Shown here in pieces: positions 52,955-62,667 of a stretch of 64,000 nt of DNA; position 1 is the stretch's first letter, and the number at the start of each line of letters is the position of its first letter. This DNA comes from Moraxella bovis (lineage in GTDB: Bacteria > Pseudomonadota > Gammaproteobacteria > Pseudomonadales > Moraxellaceae): assembly GCF_002014975.1 (NCBI RefSeq), contig NZ_MUXV01000014.1:1-64000 (forward strand), written 5' to 3'. The notes beneath the pieces are model-generated. The model saw only the letters and a program-made list of their open reading frames with translations. It was not told the origin of the DNA and did not search any database. Position numbers and translations under genes: made by a program.

Positions 52955-55342
52955 ATGAAAATCAGCGAAAACTGGCTCAGACAATGGGTCAATCCTGCCA
53001 ATACTTCTGCCGAGCTTGGCGAACAACTGACCATGCTTGGCTTGGAATTGGACGACATCACCCCCATCGCCCCCATGTTTAGTGGCGTGGTTGTGGGTCA
53101 GGTCATCACTTGCAACAAGCACCCCGATGCCGACAAACTCTCCGTCACCACCATCAATGTTGGTACAGATGAGCATTTGCAAATCGTCTGCGAGGCAACC
53201 AATGTGCGTGCAGGACTAAAAGTGGCGGTGGCAACGATTGGGGCGGTACTGCCACCGATTGACGGCAAAGAGTTTAAAATTAAAAAAGGCAAACTGCGTG
53301 GCGTAGAATCCCAAGGCATGCTCTGCGGTGCATCCGAATTGGGTCTTATTGATGAGATTGACGGGCTTTTGGAGCTGGACGATGACGCTCCGATTGGCGT
53401 TGATGTGCGTGAGTATTTGGGGCTGGACGGTCAGATTTTTGATGTGGCTATTACCCCCAATCGTGGCGACTGCCTAAGCGTGCTGGGTCTATCTCGTGAG
53501 ATTGGCGTGGTTAATGGCTTAGCCCTAAACCGCCCCAAGATTATTACGACCCCCCCCACGCTGGATAAATCTGTATCGGTCAAAGTCGAAAACACCACCG
53601 CTTGTCCACGCTATCTGGCTCAGTACATCGGCGACATTGACCGCAGTGTCAAAACCCCCAAATGGCTAAAAGACAGCCTTGTGGCGAGCGGACTTCGCAC
53701 CCATAATTTTTTGGTCGATGTTACGAACTTTATCCTATTAGAACTTGGTCAGCCCCTACACGCATTTGACGCTGATAAAATCGTGGGAGCGATTAAGGTG
53801 CGCCTTGCCAATCAAGGCGAAACGGTAGAGCTGTTAAACGAGCAAACCATTACCCTAAGTGGCGATGAGTTAGTGATTGTCGATGATGTGGGCGTGCTTG
53901 CTTTGGCAGGAATTATGGGTGGCTCTCGCTCGGCGGTGTCGGACAGCACGACCAACATCGTGCTAGAATCGGCTCATTTTAACCAACTCAACATCGCAGG
54001 GCGTGCCAGACGTTTTGGCTTGCACACCGATGCCAGTGCCAGATTTGAGCGTGGGGTGGATTTTGACTTACCCAAACTCGCCCTTGACCGTGCCACGACT
54101 TTGATAGCGAGCATTGCTGGCGGTCAAGTCGGACAAATCACCACCGCCGAGAGCGTCTCTGATTTGCCAGCACGCACCACCATCAGCGTGCCATTTGCCA
54201 AAGTCGAAAAACTACTTGGCATCAGCCTGCCCAGCGATGAGATTGTGGGACTATTAAACCGCTTAGAAATCAACACCACCTTTGACGGTACGGCATTTGT
54301 CTGCCAGCCCCCGAGCCACCGCTTTGACCTAACCATCAGCGAGGACATCATTGAGGAGGTTGCTCGGGTGCATGGCTATGCCAACATCGCCCCACGCCTG
54401 CCACAGTTTGCAGTGGACATGAGCTATGATGACACGGCAGATTTGACCCACACACTCAAACTAATCCTTGCCAAACAGGGCTATTTTGAGGCGGTGAGTT
54501 TTAGCTTTTGTGATGACAAATTAGAAAAACTGCTCCACGATGACAAATTGGGCGAGATACTGCCCCTTGCCAACCCTATCTCCTCCGAGCTTGCGGTCAT
54601 GAGACGTACGCTACTATCTAGCCTACTGCCTATCGTAAGCCACAACCTAAACCGCCAGCAAACGGACGTGCGACTGTTTGAGGTGGGTTTGTCGTTCGTG
54701 GGTAAAGATGTCGCAAGCCTCGCCCAAATCGGCAGCCTTGCCATCATCGCCACAGGACGAGCGACCGACAGCATTCATGGCGTGCGTGGCATGGACTTTT
54801 ATGATTTAAAAGCCGACATCGAAACCCTGCTCCCTGCCCATGTCTTGCCAAGCTATGAGCGAGCGGATTTGGCGTTTTTGCATTCGGGACAAAGTGCGTA
54901 TGTGTCGGTAGGTGGCAAGCGGATTGGCTATTTTGGGCAATTGCACCCCAGTATCGCAAGCGAGCTTGATTTGCCGACTGTGTGGGTGGCTCAGTTTGAG
55001 CTTGATAAACTGCTTGCCCTGCATCGCAAGCCCCTTGCTGTGAGCCTACCGAGCAAATTCCCAAGCGTTCGCCGTGATTTGGCTTTTTTCTTGGATAAGG
55101 ATTTGGCATGGCAAGACGTGGCAGATGTCGTGCGTGATGTGGCAGGCGAGTATTTGACAGACGTTGCCTTGTTTGACGTCTATCAAGGCGACAGACTGCC
55201 TGCAGGCAAAAAATCACTGGCATTTGCCATGACCTTGCAAGATACTGCTCGTACCCTATCTGATGATGAGATTAAGGCGTTGATGGATAGGGTGATTGTG
55301 GCATTGACCGACAAATACCAAGCACAACTGCGTGATGGCTGA
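52955..55342 (+). CDS. pheT: phenylalanyl-tRNA synthetase beta subunit
   Basis: 795 residues. The N-terminal tRNA-binding domain contains VVVGQVITCNKHPDADKLSV; the B3/B4 editing region includes PNRGDCLSVLGLSREI; the B5 region has FDLTISEDIIEEVARVHGY; the C-terminal FDX-ACB domain has KFPSVRRDLAFFLDKDL. Length is as usual. The ATG has AAGAGAC 9 nt upstream. It follows the broken toxin by 29 nt, so the TA genes are probably cotranscribed with pheST. Confidence 0.96.
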   Translation: MKISENWLRQWVNPANTSAELGEQLTMLGLELDDITPIAPMFSGVVVGQVITCNKHPDADKLSVTTINVGTDEHLQIVCEATNVRAGLKVAVATIGAVLPPIDGKEFKIKKGKLRGVESQGMLCGASELGLIDEIDGLLELDDDAPIGVDVREYLGLDGQIFDVAITPNRGDCLSVLGLSREIGVVNGLALNRPKIITTPPTLDKSVSVKVENTTACPRYLAQYIGDIDRSVKTPKWLKDSLVASGLRTHNFLVDVTNFILLELGQPLHAFDADKIVGAIKVRLANQGETVELLNEQTITLSGDELVIVDDVGVLALAGIMGGSRSAVSDSTTNIVLESAHFNQLNIAGRARRFGLHTDASARFERGVDFDLPKLALDRATTLIASIAGGQVGQITTAESVSDLPARTTISVPFAKVEKLLGISLPSDEIVGLLNRLEINTTFDGTAFVCQPPSHRFDLTISEDIIEEVARVHGYANIAPRLPQFAVDMSYDDTADLTHTLKLILAKQGYFEAVSFSFCDDKLEKLLHDDKLGEILPLANPISSELAVMRRTLLSSLLPIVSHNLNRQQTDVRLFEVGLSFVGKDVASLAQIGSLAIIATGRATDSIHGVRGMDFYDLKADIETLLPAHVLPSYERADLAFLHSGQSAYVSVGGKRIGYFGQLHPSIASELDLPTVWVAQFELDKLLALHRKPLAVSLPSKFPSVRRDLAFFLDKDLAWQDVADVVRDVAGEYLTDVALFDVYQGDRLPAGKKSLAFAMTLQDTARTLSDDEIKALMDRVIVALTDKYQAQLRDG

Positions 55343-55352
55343 TGTTTGTCAA

Positions 55353-55371
55353 GGGCGAATGTGGTTCGCCC
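55353..55371. repeat. GGGCGAAT-type palindrome
   Basis: GGGCGAATGTGGTTCGCCC between pheT and ihfA, a member of the dispersed family. It would form a hairpin inside the presumed pheT-ihfA transcript. Confidence 0.6.
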
Positions 55372-55418
55372 TTAACCCCAACAATGCCAATTTTAATTTA
55401 ATTTTAAAAGGATGACAC

Positions 55419-55706
55419 ATGGCAACCTTAACCAAAGCAGACATGGTAGACCATTTGACCATTCGCCTGCGTATGACTCGCCAAGACGCTCGCAAATTGG
55501 TGGATACCTTTTTTAGTGAGATTAGCCAAAGTTTGGCGGACGGTAGAGAAGTCAAGCTCTCAGGCTTTGGCAACTTTGAATTAAAAGACAAAAAATCCCG
55601 CCCTGGTCGCAACCCCAAAACAGGGGAGGTTATCCCTGTCAAGGCTCGCCGTGTTGTTACCTTTAAGGCAGGGCAAAAGTTTCGCCGTCAGATTGAAGTC
55701 AAATAA
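55419..55706 (+). CDS. ihfA: integration host factor subunit alpha
   Basis: 95-residue DNA-bending protein. [31 protein letters not shown] and [19 protein letters not shown] place it in the HU/IHF family, and the position after pheT is the conserved pheST-ihfA order that identifies the alpha subunit. The flexible arm carries the RNPKTG proline region. The start has AAAGGATG upstream. A strong terminator follows. Confidence 0.95.
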   Translation: MATLTKADMVDHLTIRLRMTRQDARKLVDTFFSEISQSLADGREVKLSGFGNFELKDKKSRPGRNPKTGEVIPVKARRVVTFKAGQKFRRQIEVK

Positions 55707-55715
55707 AACCAAAAC

Positions 55716-55743
55716 AAAAAACCCATTTTTATAAATGGGTTTT
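55716..55743 (+). terminator. Rho-independent terminator after ihfA
   Basis: AAAACCCATTT and AAATGGGTTTT pair around a TTATA loop, followed by ATCTTAT. It probably ends the pheST-ihfA transcript. Confidence 0.8.
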
Positions 55744-55769
55744 ATCTTATATTCCTATTAATATCTGCC

Positions 55770-56822
55770 TCATTTTTTGCATAATTTTTCCAGTTGGGTC
55801 AATTCCATTCTTATCATGCCCAGCGTGTCCATGATATTAACTTTGCCGTCTGCATGAATATTATCCTTATTTTTATGACAGCTGACTTCTAAGGGCATTT
55901 GGCGATAAGTTGTTTGCCATTTTCCACCCCGAAACTCAAAATCTACCATTTGAGTTTTTGCCACGAGTGGCGATAAAAACAGCGTGGCAAAAAATAAAAA
56001 CAAAGTCATCATCGGCACAAATAATATGAGCGAAATCATGCCTTTTAATGCTTTATTTTCGCCATAAAGATAATAAGCCCCCACCAAAAATACCGCAATA
56101 GCCACCCCAAAAAACACTTTATCCATATATCCAAATTCTAGGGTAATAAATTTATCAAAATACACCAATCCCAACATGATGACAAATAAGAAAAAAGACG
56201 AATACGCCAAATGCCCTGCCCGCTTACCCAAATCTACGCCCATTGGGACATGCTCTTTGATATAATCTTGATTGTCAATATGACAAACAGGAAAATTCAA
56301 TGAATGAAATAGCCTTACCAATTCATCAACATCATCAATTTGCCACACACCATCTTCGATAATCAGTCGCTTTTTGATGTCGCCAAATTTGTCTTTTTGA
56401 AGACCATGAATGATGAGGGTTTTATTATATTTACTCAAATGGGGATTGAGTTTGGCAAGTGTCTTACCCATCATGGCTTGTGGTAGATTTTCAGTGATTT
56501 CTATTTTGTCAATTTCGTGCCAAGCAATAGGGGCATAATTAGGCAATTTATTTAAAAAATCCTTATTGGTACGAATGCCCTCTGCGTCTATGATTAAAGA
56601 AGTGTCGGCAAATTTGGGCTTAAAATACGCCCGTGCCAACAAATAAACGCTCACACCCGCCACGACAAAAATACCCGCATGCCCCCACCACAACAGATTA
56701 TCTTTAAACCAAGTCAGCACAAGAGCCAAACACGCCATCGAAATATTGACAATACTATTAATGGTAACAGATAGCTGATTTTTTATTTGCTTAGGACGCA
56801 TGGGGTAGAGGCGAGCATTCAT
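55770..56822 (-). CDS. membrane protein with a PH-like middle region, unknown function
   Basis: 350 residues. Two helices at about residues 20-70, a soluble part with an EGI ... IAWHEIDKIEI pattern typical of PH-like membrane proteins, two to three further helices around 210-290, and a C-terminal extracytoplasmic domain with two Cys. No named family can be given with certainty. Base composition is A+T-rich. It faces ihfA convergently and is followed on its 5' side by the helicase gene, also on the minus strand, with a terminator between. Confidence 0.7.
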   Translation of the reverse strand: MNARLYPMRPKQIKNQLSVTINSIVNISMACLALVLTWFKDNLLWWGHAGIFVVAGVSVYLLARAYFKPKFADTSLIIDAEGIRTNKDFLNKLPNYAPIAWHEIDKIEITENLPQAMMGKTLAKLNPHLSKYNKTLIIHGLQKDKFGDIKKRLIIEDGVWQIDDVDELVRLFHSLNFPVCHIDNQDYIKEHVPMGVDLGKRAGHLAYSSFFLFVIMLGLVYFDKFITLEFGYMDKVFFGVAIAVFLVGAYYLYGENKALKGMISLILFVPMMTLFLFFATLFLSPLVAKTQMVDFEFRGGKWQTTYRQMPLEVSCHKNKDNIHADGKVNIMDTLGMIRMELTQLEKLCKK

Positions 56823-56873
56823 GATTTATCCTTGTTATTTTTGTGTTTTATTTTAGCACAACACCAAAAAAAC

Positions 56874-56900
56874 AAAAACCCATTTTATCAATGGGTTTTT
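56874..56900 (-). terminator. Rho-independent terminator after the DEAD-box gene
   Basis: AAAAACCCATT and AATGGGTTTTT with a TTATC loop, 21 bp after the helicase stop. Confidence 0.75.
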
Positions 56901-56920
56901 ATGGTTAATTCAGCAAAAAA

Positions 56921-58804
56921 TCACAACTCGCCAAATTTGCGTTTGGCTTTCTTCTCTTGGCGTTTGGCAAAGAACATCTCTTCGACCGCTCGTTTTTTGT
57001 AGGACTTTTTCATACCGTCTCTGCCGCCAAATTTTGCCGTCTCTTTGCCGCCCTTTCTTTTGTCATCACGCCATGCACGCTCGCCTTTGTAGGTGTTATC
57101 ACGCTGTCCAAATTCACGGCTGTTTTCACGGGCACAACCAAAAGATTTGGGCTTATCTTGGCGATAATCCCTGTCTTGGCGAGTGCATCTGTCGTCTCTA
57201 TCGCCAAAACGCTCTTGGTACGGCTTGGCAAAACGCTCATCACGTCCACTCTCGCCACGCTCATATCGCTCTGTGCGGTATTGGCGTTCACGGTTTGGTC
57301 TGTCGCCTTGTCGGTCATAGCTTCTACCATAGCCGTTTTTATCATGGCTTTGCTTATCACGACCTGCTCTGCCGTCTGGTCTGTCGCCTTGTCGGTCATA
57401 AGCCTCATGTCTGTCATGACCGCCAAATGATGACCGCCCCGAACGAGTAACAAACTCCGCTCTCTCGCCACGCCCAAAACCACGACCGCCGCCACGTCTG
57501 CCACGCCCTTCACGTCTGCCGTCTTTGTCTTTGGCACTTGGGGCAACTCGTTTGGGTTCTAGTCCTACGACTACTTCTTCTTTCATTTCACGGTTTAGAT
57601 AGCGGTTGATGTGCCCGAGCTGACGTCTGTCGTCCATGCTACATAGGTTCATGGCGACCCCTGTCCGCCCTGCTCGCCCACAACGACCAATGCGGTGCAC
57701 ATAGTCTTCGACTTGACGGGGCAAATCATAGTTCACCACATGACTAATGGCAGAGATGTCAATGCCACGAGCGGCGACATCGGTGGCAATCAAAAAGTTG
57801 CACTTGCCCGACTTGACATCACTGATGATGCGGTTACGCTTACCTTGTGGCAAATCACCGTGTAGATAGCGAGCCGATAATCCTGCTTCGGTGAGCGACT
57901 CGGCAAGCTGTTCGGTACTGCGTTTGGTGGCGGTAAAAATCACCGCTTGGTTAATCTCGGGGTTGCCCAAAAGTTCAATCAAAATCTTATTTTTGTGGTG
58001 AAAATCATCACAAAAATACACGCTCTCATCGATATGAGCCGACTCAACTTTGATGGAGACACGCTCAGGGTTCACAGTAAAGCTCTCGGCAATCTTGCCA
58101 ACCGCTCCGTCCCATGTCGCTGACGACATCACGGTTTGACGCTTACTCGGGGCGGCTTCTAAGATGGTCTTAATGTCATCGGCAAAACCCATGTCCAGCA
58201 TACGGTCAGCTTCGTCCAATATCAGCGTATCAAGCTCGGACAAATCCACACGTCCGTCATTCATGTGGTCAATCAAGCGACCGGGGGTGGCGATGACAAT
58301 CTGCACACCCTTACGCAAGGCACGAATCTGTCCGCCATACGGAGCCCCGCCAACCAATGGCACACTAAAAATCCCACGCATTTCACTGCTGTATTTACGC
58401 ACGTTGTCCTGCACCTGCATGGCAAGCTCTCGGGTGGGGGTCAGTATCAGGGCTTTAATGGCGGTCTTTTGGTGGCGGTTGTGTGATTTTTGGCTAAACT
58501 CGCTGGATTTTTCGGCAGGTTTTGGCTGGGCTAATTGGTGCAAAACCGGCAGGACAAACGCCGCCGTTTTGCCCGAGCCTGTTTGGGCGGATAGTAGCAA
58601 ATCACGTCCATCTATGGCATGGGGGATTGCCCCTGCCTGAATGGGCGTGGGCGTGGTATAGCCTGATTTGGTCAGGGCTTTTAAAATGGGTTTGGCAAGG
58701 TTTAACTGCTCAAAAGTTAAGCTGTTTTGCTCTTTTTGCTCGGTGGGTTGCTCGCCTGTTTGCTCTTTTTGTGGGGCAAAATCTTGTTGGTGTTGGGTTG
58801 TCAT
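56921..58804 (-). CDS. DEAD-box ATP-dependent RNA helicase (RhlE/SrmB-like)
   Basis: 627 residues. The Q-motif (GYTTPTPIQAGAIPHA), motif I AQTGSGKTA, DEAD in LILDEADRMLDMGF, SAT in SSATWDG and the C-terminal RecA domain with HRIGRCGRAGRTG are intact. A tail of about 180 residues is full of R, G, D and Y repeats (for example RGRRGGGRGFGRG), an RNA-binding region. Likely roles are ribosome assembly or RNA turnover. ATG 58804 follows AAGG; the frame extends to 58822. Confidence 0.93.
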   Translation of the reverse strand: MTTQHQQDFAPQKEQTGEQPTEQKEQNSLTFEQLNLAKPILKALTKSGYTTPTPIQAGAIPHAIDGRDLLLSAQTGSGKTAAFVLPVLHQLAQPKPAEKSSEFSQKSHNRHQKTAIKALILTPTRELAMQVQDNVRKYSSEMRGIFSVPLVGGAPYGGQIRALRKGVQIVIATPGRLIDHMNDGRVDLSELDTLILDEADRMLDMGFADDIKTILEAAPSKRQTVMSSATWDGAVGKIAESFTVNPERVSIKVESAHIDESVYFCDDFHHKNKILIELLGNPEINQAVIFTATKRSTEQLAESLTEAGLSARYLHGDLPQGKRNRIISDVKSGKCNFLIATDVAARGIDISAISHVVNYDLPRQVEDYVHRIGRCGRAGRTGVAMNLCSMDDRRQLGHINRYLNREMKEEVVVGLEPKRVAPSAKDKDGRREGRGRRGGGRGFGRGERAEFVTRSGRSSFGGHDRHEAYDRQGDRPDGRAGRDKQSHDKNGYGRSYDRQGDRPNRERQYRTERYERGESGRDERFAKPYQERFGDRDDRCTRQDRDYRQDKPKSFGCARENSREFGQRDNTYKGERAWRDDKRKGGKETAKFGGRDGMKKSYKKRAVEEMFFAKRQEKKAKRKFGEL

Positions 58805-58914
58805 AAATAACCTTGATGTCATGATGTTGATAATAATCGCTGGCTTGGCGAACGTGGTTGGGTTTTAAAAAAAATCATCTAAATGGCAAAGGATAGCCCT
58901 TGCCAGACCCAATC

Positions 58915-59250
58915 ATGTTTTACAAAAACACCGAAGACAATTCATACTGCCAACAGTTTGCCATTGGTTTTACTTTTATCAATAAAAGCAACCTTGACAA
59001 AATCAGCAATCATGATGATAAGAAGTACACAGAAGTCATTTTAGACATGCCATTTTAATTGTATTAAAAAATAAACAATGGCAATTTGCATTTTTCTGAT
59101 ATATTTATCATTAAAATCAATGATGAAATATCCAAACGCCCAGAAGTATAAAACGAACTTAACTCGTTCTTAAACACATTTGATGGCAAGACTGTCCTAG
59201 CTTACGATGTGGCTTATTCTAGGGCGTACCCTAATATCAATAGAAAATAA
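58915..59250 (+). pseudogene. remnant of an unknown gene
   Basis: ATG 58915 opens MFYKNTEDNSYCQQFAIGFT and stops at about 59058 after DMPF. Farther on a frame reads IFIIKINDEISKRPEV, a stop, then NELNSFLNTFDGKTVLAYD and AYSRAYPNINRK, stopping at 59248-59250. The codon use and amino acid style look like a real protein broken by two stops and an indel. The family was not recognised. Confidence 0.45.
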
Positions 59251-59412
59251 GCAGGTTCAGCGATGATTTGGCAAATTATTTTACCAAAGAGAGCCATTAT
59301 ACCACAGTTTTTGGCAAAGTAGGCAGGAAATTTTGGTAAATTTTAGGGGTTTTTGGCTTTTAAAAATGCCCCGAAAATGCAATAATAGTGTTTTTATTAT
59401 TGGTATTGTTTA

Positions 59413-59586
59413 GGGCGTGCCTACCGTTGGTATTTGCAATGAAAAATGTGAAAAATCGTACGTTTTTCAAGGAAAAGTCCGCAGTTGATATTAAAATATT
59501 AACAAGGATTTTGACATAGAAAAACAAGATTTAGCCATTTTTCATGCAAAAATTGATTTAAAATGTTATCAAGGGTAGGCACGCCC
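59413..59586. mobile_element. MITE-like element, copy 2
   Basis: 174 bp with inverted ends GGGCGTGCCTACC and GGTAGGCACGCCC, TA at the left flank (59411-59412) and CA at the right. It matches copy 1 (4822-5088) in the opposite orientation over both ends, including AGCCATTTTTCATGC and TTTTTCAAGGAAAA blocks. Shorter than copy 1 because it lacks the nested palindrome region. No ORF. Confidence 0.75.
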
Positions 59587-59761
59587 CAATGCAAAATGTT
59601 TTTAAAACATGGATGTCATGGGATAAACACAACGCTCAAATAAATGCGTTGATAGGGTAAATCACAATCCACCCCAACAAATCCACCCAAAGACATGATT
59701 GATAGCAATGCCTACATATTTTATCAAACAGTGATTGAAAGTTTAGATTAAAGGACATGAC

Positions 59762-62128
59762 GTGGTACAGATTCGAGACAGCTTGCCCTTGCTGACAGGC
59801 AAAAACTCAGGCGACAGTGCAAGCCTAGCAGCAAGCCTTGTGGCAGACCAATTACACCCCGATTTTCAGGCACAGCTTCACAGTCAAAAACTCACTACTA
59901 CCCACGACCACAGCCACGCCACCGACACGCCTGCCAAGATTAGCGAGAGCGACATTGACATTGACAAATGGCTATCCAATGTCGCCCAGCGTATCGGCAA
60001 AGGTGAGTTGCCCCTGCTCAAAAAAGCCTGCCAATTTGTACAAGTACAATCATCCAAACCCCACCACTCTCGCTCAGGAGCGTATGTGACAGGCATTGGC
60101 ATGGCGGACATTTTAGCGTATCTGTTCCAAGATGAAAACGCTCTGGTCGCTGCCATGCTCTATCGCTCGGTACGGCGTGAGCTAATTAGCATGGACTCCA
60201 TCGCTTATGAGTTCGGGGCAGACATCGCCCATCTCATCGAAGACACGCTTGCCATGGGACGACTGTCTGAGGCGATAGAGGGCAACAAACGGCTTGAAGA
60301 TTATTTTGAAAATAACAACCGTGAACAGCTATCGACCATATACAGCATGCTCATTAGCACCACCAATGACGTGCGGGCGGTACTCATCAAACTTGCCGAG
60401 CGTACCTTTGCCATGCGTGAGTTGTCCTTTGCCACGCCCGACCGCCAAAAACGGGTGGCTCGTGAGGTCATGACCATCTATGCTCCATTAGCTCACCGCT
60501 TATCCATTGCTCAGCTGAAATGGGAGCTAGAAGACCTAGCTTTTCGCTATCTTGCCCCTGATGAGTACAAACGCATTGCCAGTCTGCTCGCCCAAAAACG
60601 TAGCGAGCGTGAACGTTACATCGAAGAAGTCAAGCAAACACTCACCGATGAGCTAAATCGGGTCGGTATCAAATGCGAAGTCTCAGGGCGTGTCAAGCAC
60701 ATCTACTCCATCTATCGCAAGATGATAAAGAAAAACCTATCCTTTGACCAGCTCTATGACATCAGAGCCTTACGGGTACTGGTAAACACCAACGCCGAGT
60801 GCTATCACACCCTAGGCGTGGTGCATGGAATGTGGCGACACGTCCCCGAGCAATTTGATGACTACATCACCAACCCCAAACCCAACGGCTACAAGTCGCT
60901 ACACACGGTCGTCATCGCCCAAAATCGCACCCTAGAAGTGCAGATTCGCACCTTTGACATGCACTTTGAGGCGGAGCTTGGCAAAGCGTCGCACGTCAAT
61001 TATAAAGAGGGCTTAAAAGGCAATAAAACAGACGACTATCTCACCGCCAAAATCAGCTCACTAAGACAGCTCTTAGGCGGAGACAAAAGCGAGAGCGACG
61101 AGATAGAGCTTGACAACCTTGATAACGTCCAACAAATCTACGTGTTTAGCCGAGACGGGGACATCACCGAACTGCCCAAAGGGGCGACCGTGCTTGACTT
61201 TGCCTACCATGTGCATACCGAAGTTGGCAATCGTGCCCAAGGGGCAAGGGTAAACGGGCGTTATGTGCCACTGACTCATCAGCCCAAAACAGGCGACCAA
61301 GTGGAGATTATCACCAAATCAAGTCGTGAGCCGAATCGTGACTGGCTGGTATCCTCGCTGGGTTACATCCACACCGCTCGTGCCAAAGCCAAACTACGCC
61401 AATGGTTTAACAAACAAGACCGTGACAAAAACATCGAAACGGGCAAAGCCCTGCTACTGCGTGAGTTAGAGCGACTGAGCGTGGCGGTGTCGGGGGTGGA
61501 CTTTGGTGCGCTGTGCCGAGAGCTAGACTACAAGGGCGAAGATGAGCTGTATCTTGCCATCACCATGGGCGAGATTGGAGTTAGCCAAATCTCAGGCAAA
61601 ATCATCAAGGATTTGAACCTAAGTACGCCCAATGTCAGCGAAACGCACATCGAATCCAAACCCCAAACTCGCCCCAACAAATACAAGATTGACGTGCATG
61701 GGCTTGACAATGTCGAGATGCACCTTGCCAAATGCTGTAACCCCGTGCATGGCGAACCCATCACAGGCTTTATTACGCTCATGAATGGAGTCAGTATCCA
61801 CAGTAGCGACTGCGTGGAGCTGTCACGGCTCGCCCAAAAAGAGCCAGAGCGGGTCGTCTGTGCCGAGTGGCAAGCGGAGTTTGGGCGGTATCAGCCTGTC
61901 TGTGTGGTCGTGGACGCTCACGCCACAAGCGGACTGTTGCGGGATTTGTTTAATGTCATCGACCGTGAGAAAGTCAATATCCAACGTGCCGAGACAGTCT
62001 TTGATGATGGCATGGACGCCCAGATGAAATTCTTTGTGGAAGTGGCAGGCATTGAGCATTTATCTCGCCTGCTTGCCAAAATCGAGCAACAGCCAAGCGT
62101 GGTCAAAGCAAGGCGAAGTGTGGGTTAG
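59762..62128 (+). CDS. relA: (p)ppGpp synthetase RelA
   Basis: 788 residues. The pseudo-hydrolase domain lacks the HD pair (VAAMLYRSVRREL where SpoT has LHD), marking a RelA-type synthetase-only enzyme. The synthetase region includes GRVKHIYSIYRKM, YDIRALRVLV and NPKPNGYKSLHTVV. TGS (VFSRDGDITELPKGATVLDF) and a C-terminal zinc-finger-like and ACT region with HLAKCCNPVHGE follow. The GTG at 59762 (with AAAGGA) gives MVQIR, similar to E. coli MVAVR. RelA makes ppGpp on stalled ribosomes. DksA-like gene lies next, convergent. Confidence 0.93.
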   Translation: MVQIRDSLPLLTGKNSGDSASLAASLVADQLHPDFQAQLHSQKLTTTHDHSHATDTPAKISESDIDIDKWLSNVAQRIGKGELPLLKKACQFVQVQSSKPHHSRSGAYVTGIGMADILAYLFQDENALVAAMLYRSVRRELISMDSIAYEFGADIAHLIEDTLAMGRLSEAIEGNKRLEDYFENNNREQLSTIYSMLISTTNDVRAVLIKLAERTFAMRELSFATPDRQKRVAREVMTIYAPLAHRLSIAQLKWELEDLAFRYLAPDEYKRIASLLAQKRSERERYIEEVKQTLTDELNRVGIKCEVSGRVKHIYSIYRKMIKKNLSFDQLYDIRALRVLVNTNAECYHTLGVVHGMWRHVPEQFDDYITNPKPNGYKSLHTVVIAQNRTLEVQIRTFDMHFEAELGKASHVNYKEGLKGNKTDDYLTAKISSLRQLLGGDKSESDEIELDNLDNVQQIYVFSRDGDITELPKGATVLDFAYHVHTEVGNRAQGARVNGRYVPLTHQPKTGDQVEIITKSSREPNRDWLVSSLGYIHTARAKAKLRQWFNKQDRDKNIETGKALLLRELERLSVAVSGVDFGALCRELDYKGEDELYLAITMGEIGVSQISGKIIKDLNLSTPNVSETHIESKPQTRPNKYKIDVHGLDNVEMHLAKCCNPVHGEPITGFITLMNGVSIHSSDCVELSRLAQKEPERVVCAEWQAEFGRYQPVCVVVDAHATSGLLRDLFNVIDREKVNIQRAETVFDDGMDAQMKFFVEVAGIEHLSRLLAKIEQQPSVVKARRSVG

Positions 62129-62148
62129 GATTTAAAAACGCCAAAACA

Positions 62149-62177
62149 AAAAACGGTTCAGAGTGAACCGCTTTTTA
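62149..62177. terminator. terminator between relA and the DksA-like gene
   Basis: AAAAACGGTTCA and TGAACCGCTTTTT form a stem with a short loop; A run on the left, T run on the right, so it can act both ways. Confidence 0.75.
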
Positions 62178-62192
62178 TGGTTGTCAGGCTGT

Positions 62193-62489
62193 CTATTTGG
62201 CGTGCTTGATACACTCTGTGGCATACGGCACCGCGTCGAGTCGCCCTTCTTCTATCTCTTCACCGCACTCACTGCATTCGCCATACAAGTCGTTTTCAAT
62301 GCAAGATAAAGCGACATTGGCTTTGGCAAGGTTTTCTTGGGCTTCGATGAGCAGATTTTTACGCATGTCGTTTTCTTGGGCGGCGACAGCTTGATCGTCC
62401 CAATGTTGTCCTAGCTCATCTTGGGGGTGTTCTAGGTGATTGGTGATTTTATCAATGCGGTATTCATACTCTGCTTTTAGGGCGAGCAA
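62193..62489 (-). CDS. DksA/TraR-type zinc-finger protein, start codon unclear
   Basis: 98 residues from the TTG at 62489. A helical hairpin region is followed by a C4-type finger, CSEC at residues about 73-76, then CIKH: the fourth ligand is His instead of Cys. Family members bind RNA polymerase's secondary channel and work with ppGpp. The only good Shine-Dalgarno (AGGAG, 62526-62522) precedes no ATG, GTG or TTG; an ACG at 62516 has correct 5-nt spacing and would add DINKHKAD, in frame with the rest. The true start may be non-standard or mutated. Confidence 0.75.
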   Translation of the reverse strand: MLALKAEYEYRIDKITNHLEHPQDELGQHWDDQAVAAQENDMRKNLLIEAQENLAKANVALSCIENDLYGECSECGEEIEEGRLDAVPYATECIKHAK

Positions 62490-62667
62490 ATCGGCTTTGT
62501 GTTTATTGATGTCCGTGATAACTCCTAATGGCTAATAAAATAAAGGATTTAAGTATAGATTAGCACAAATTTAGGGTGTTGGGTAGCGGTATTTTTAGCC
62601 CCCTGACAAATAGCCATTTTTTATTAAGTTTGCTACAATACCCCAAATTTTTTATTGACACCACACC

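Noticed and set aside
56957..57430. 157-codon plus-strand ORF opposite the DEAD-box tail
   Set aside because: Antisense shadow of the RG-rich repeats; its apparent helices come from reversed Arg/Asp codons.
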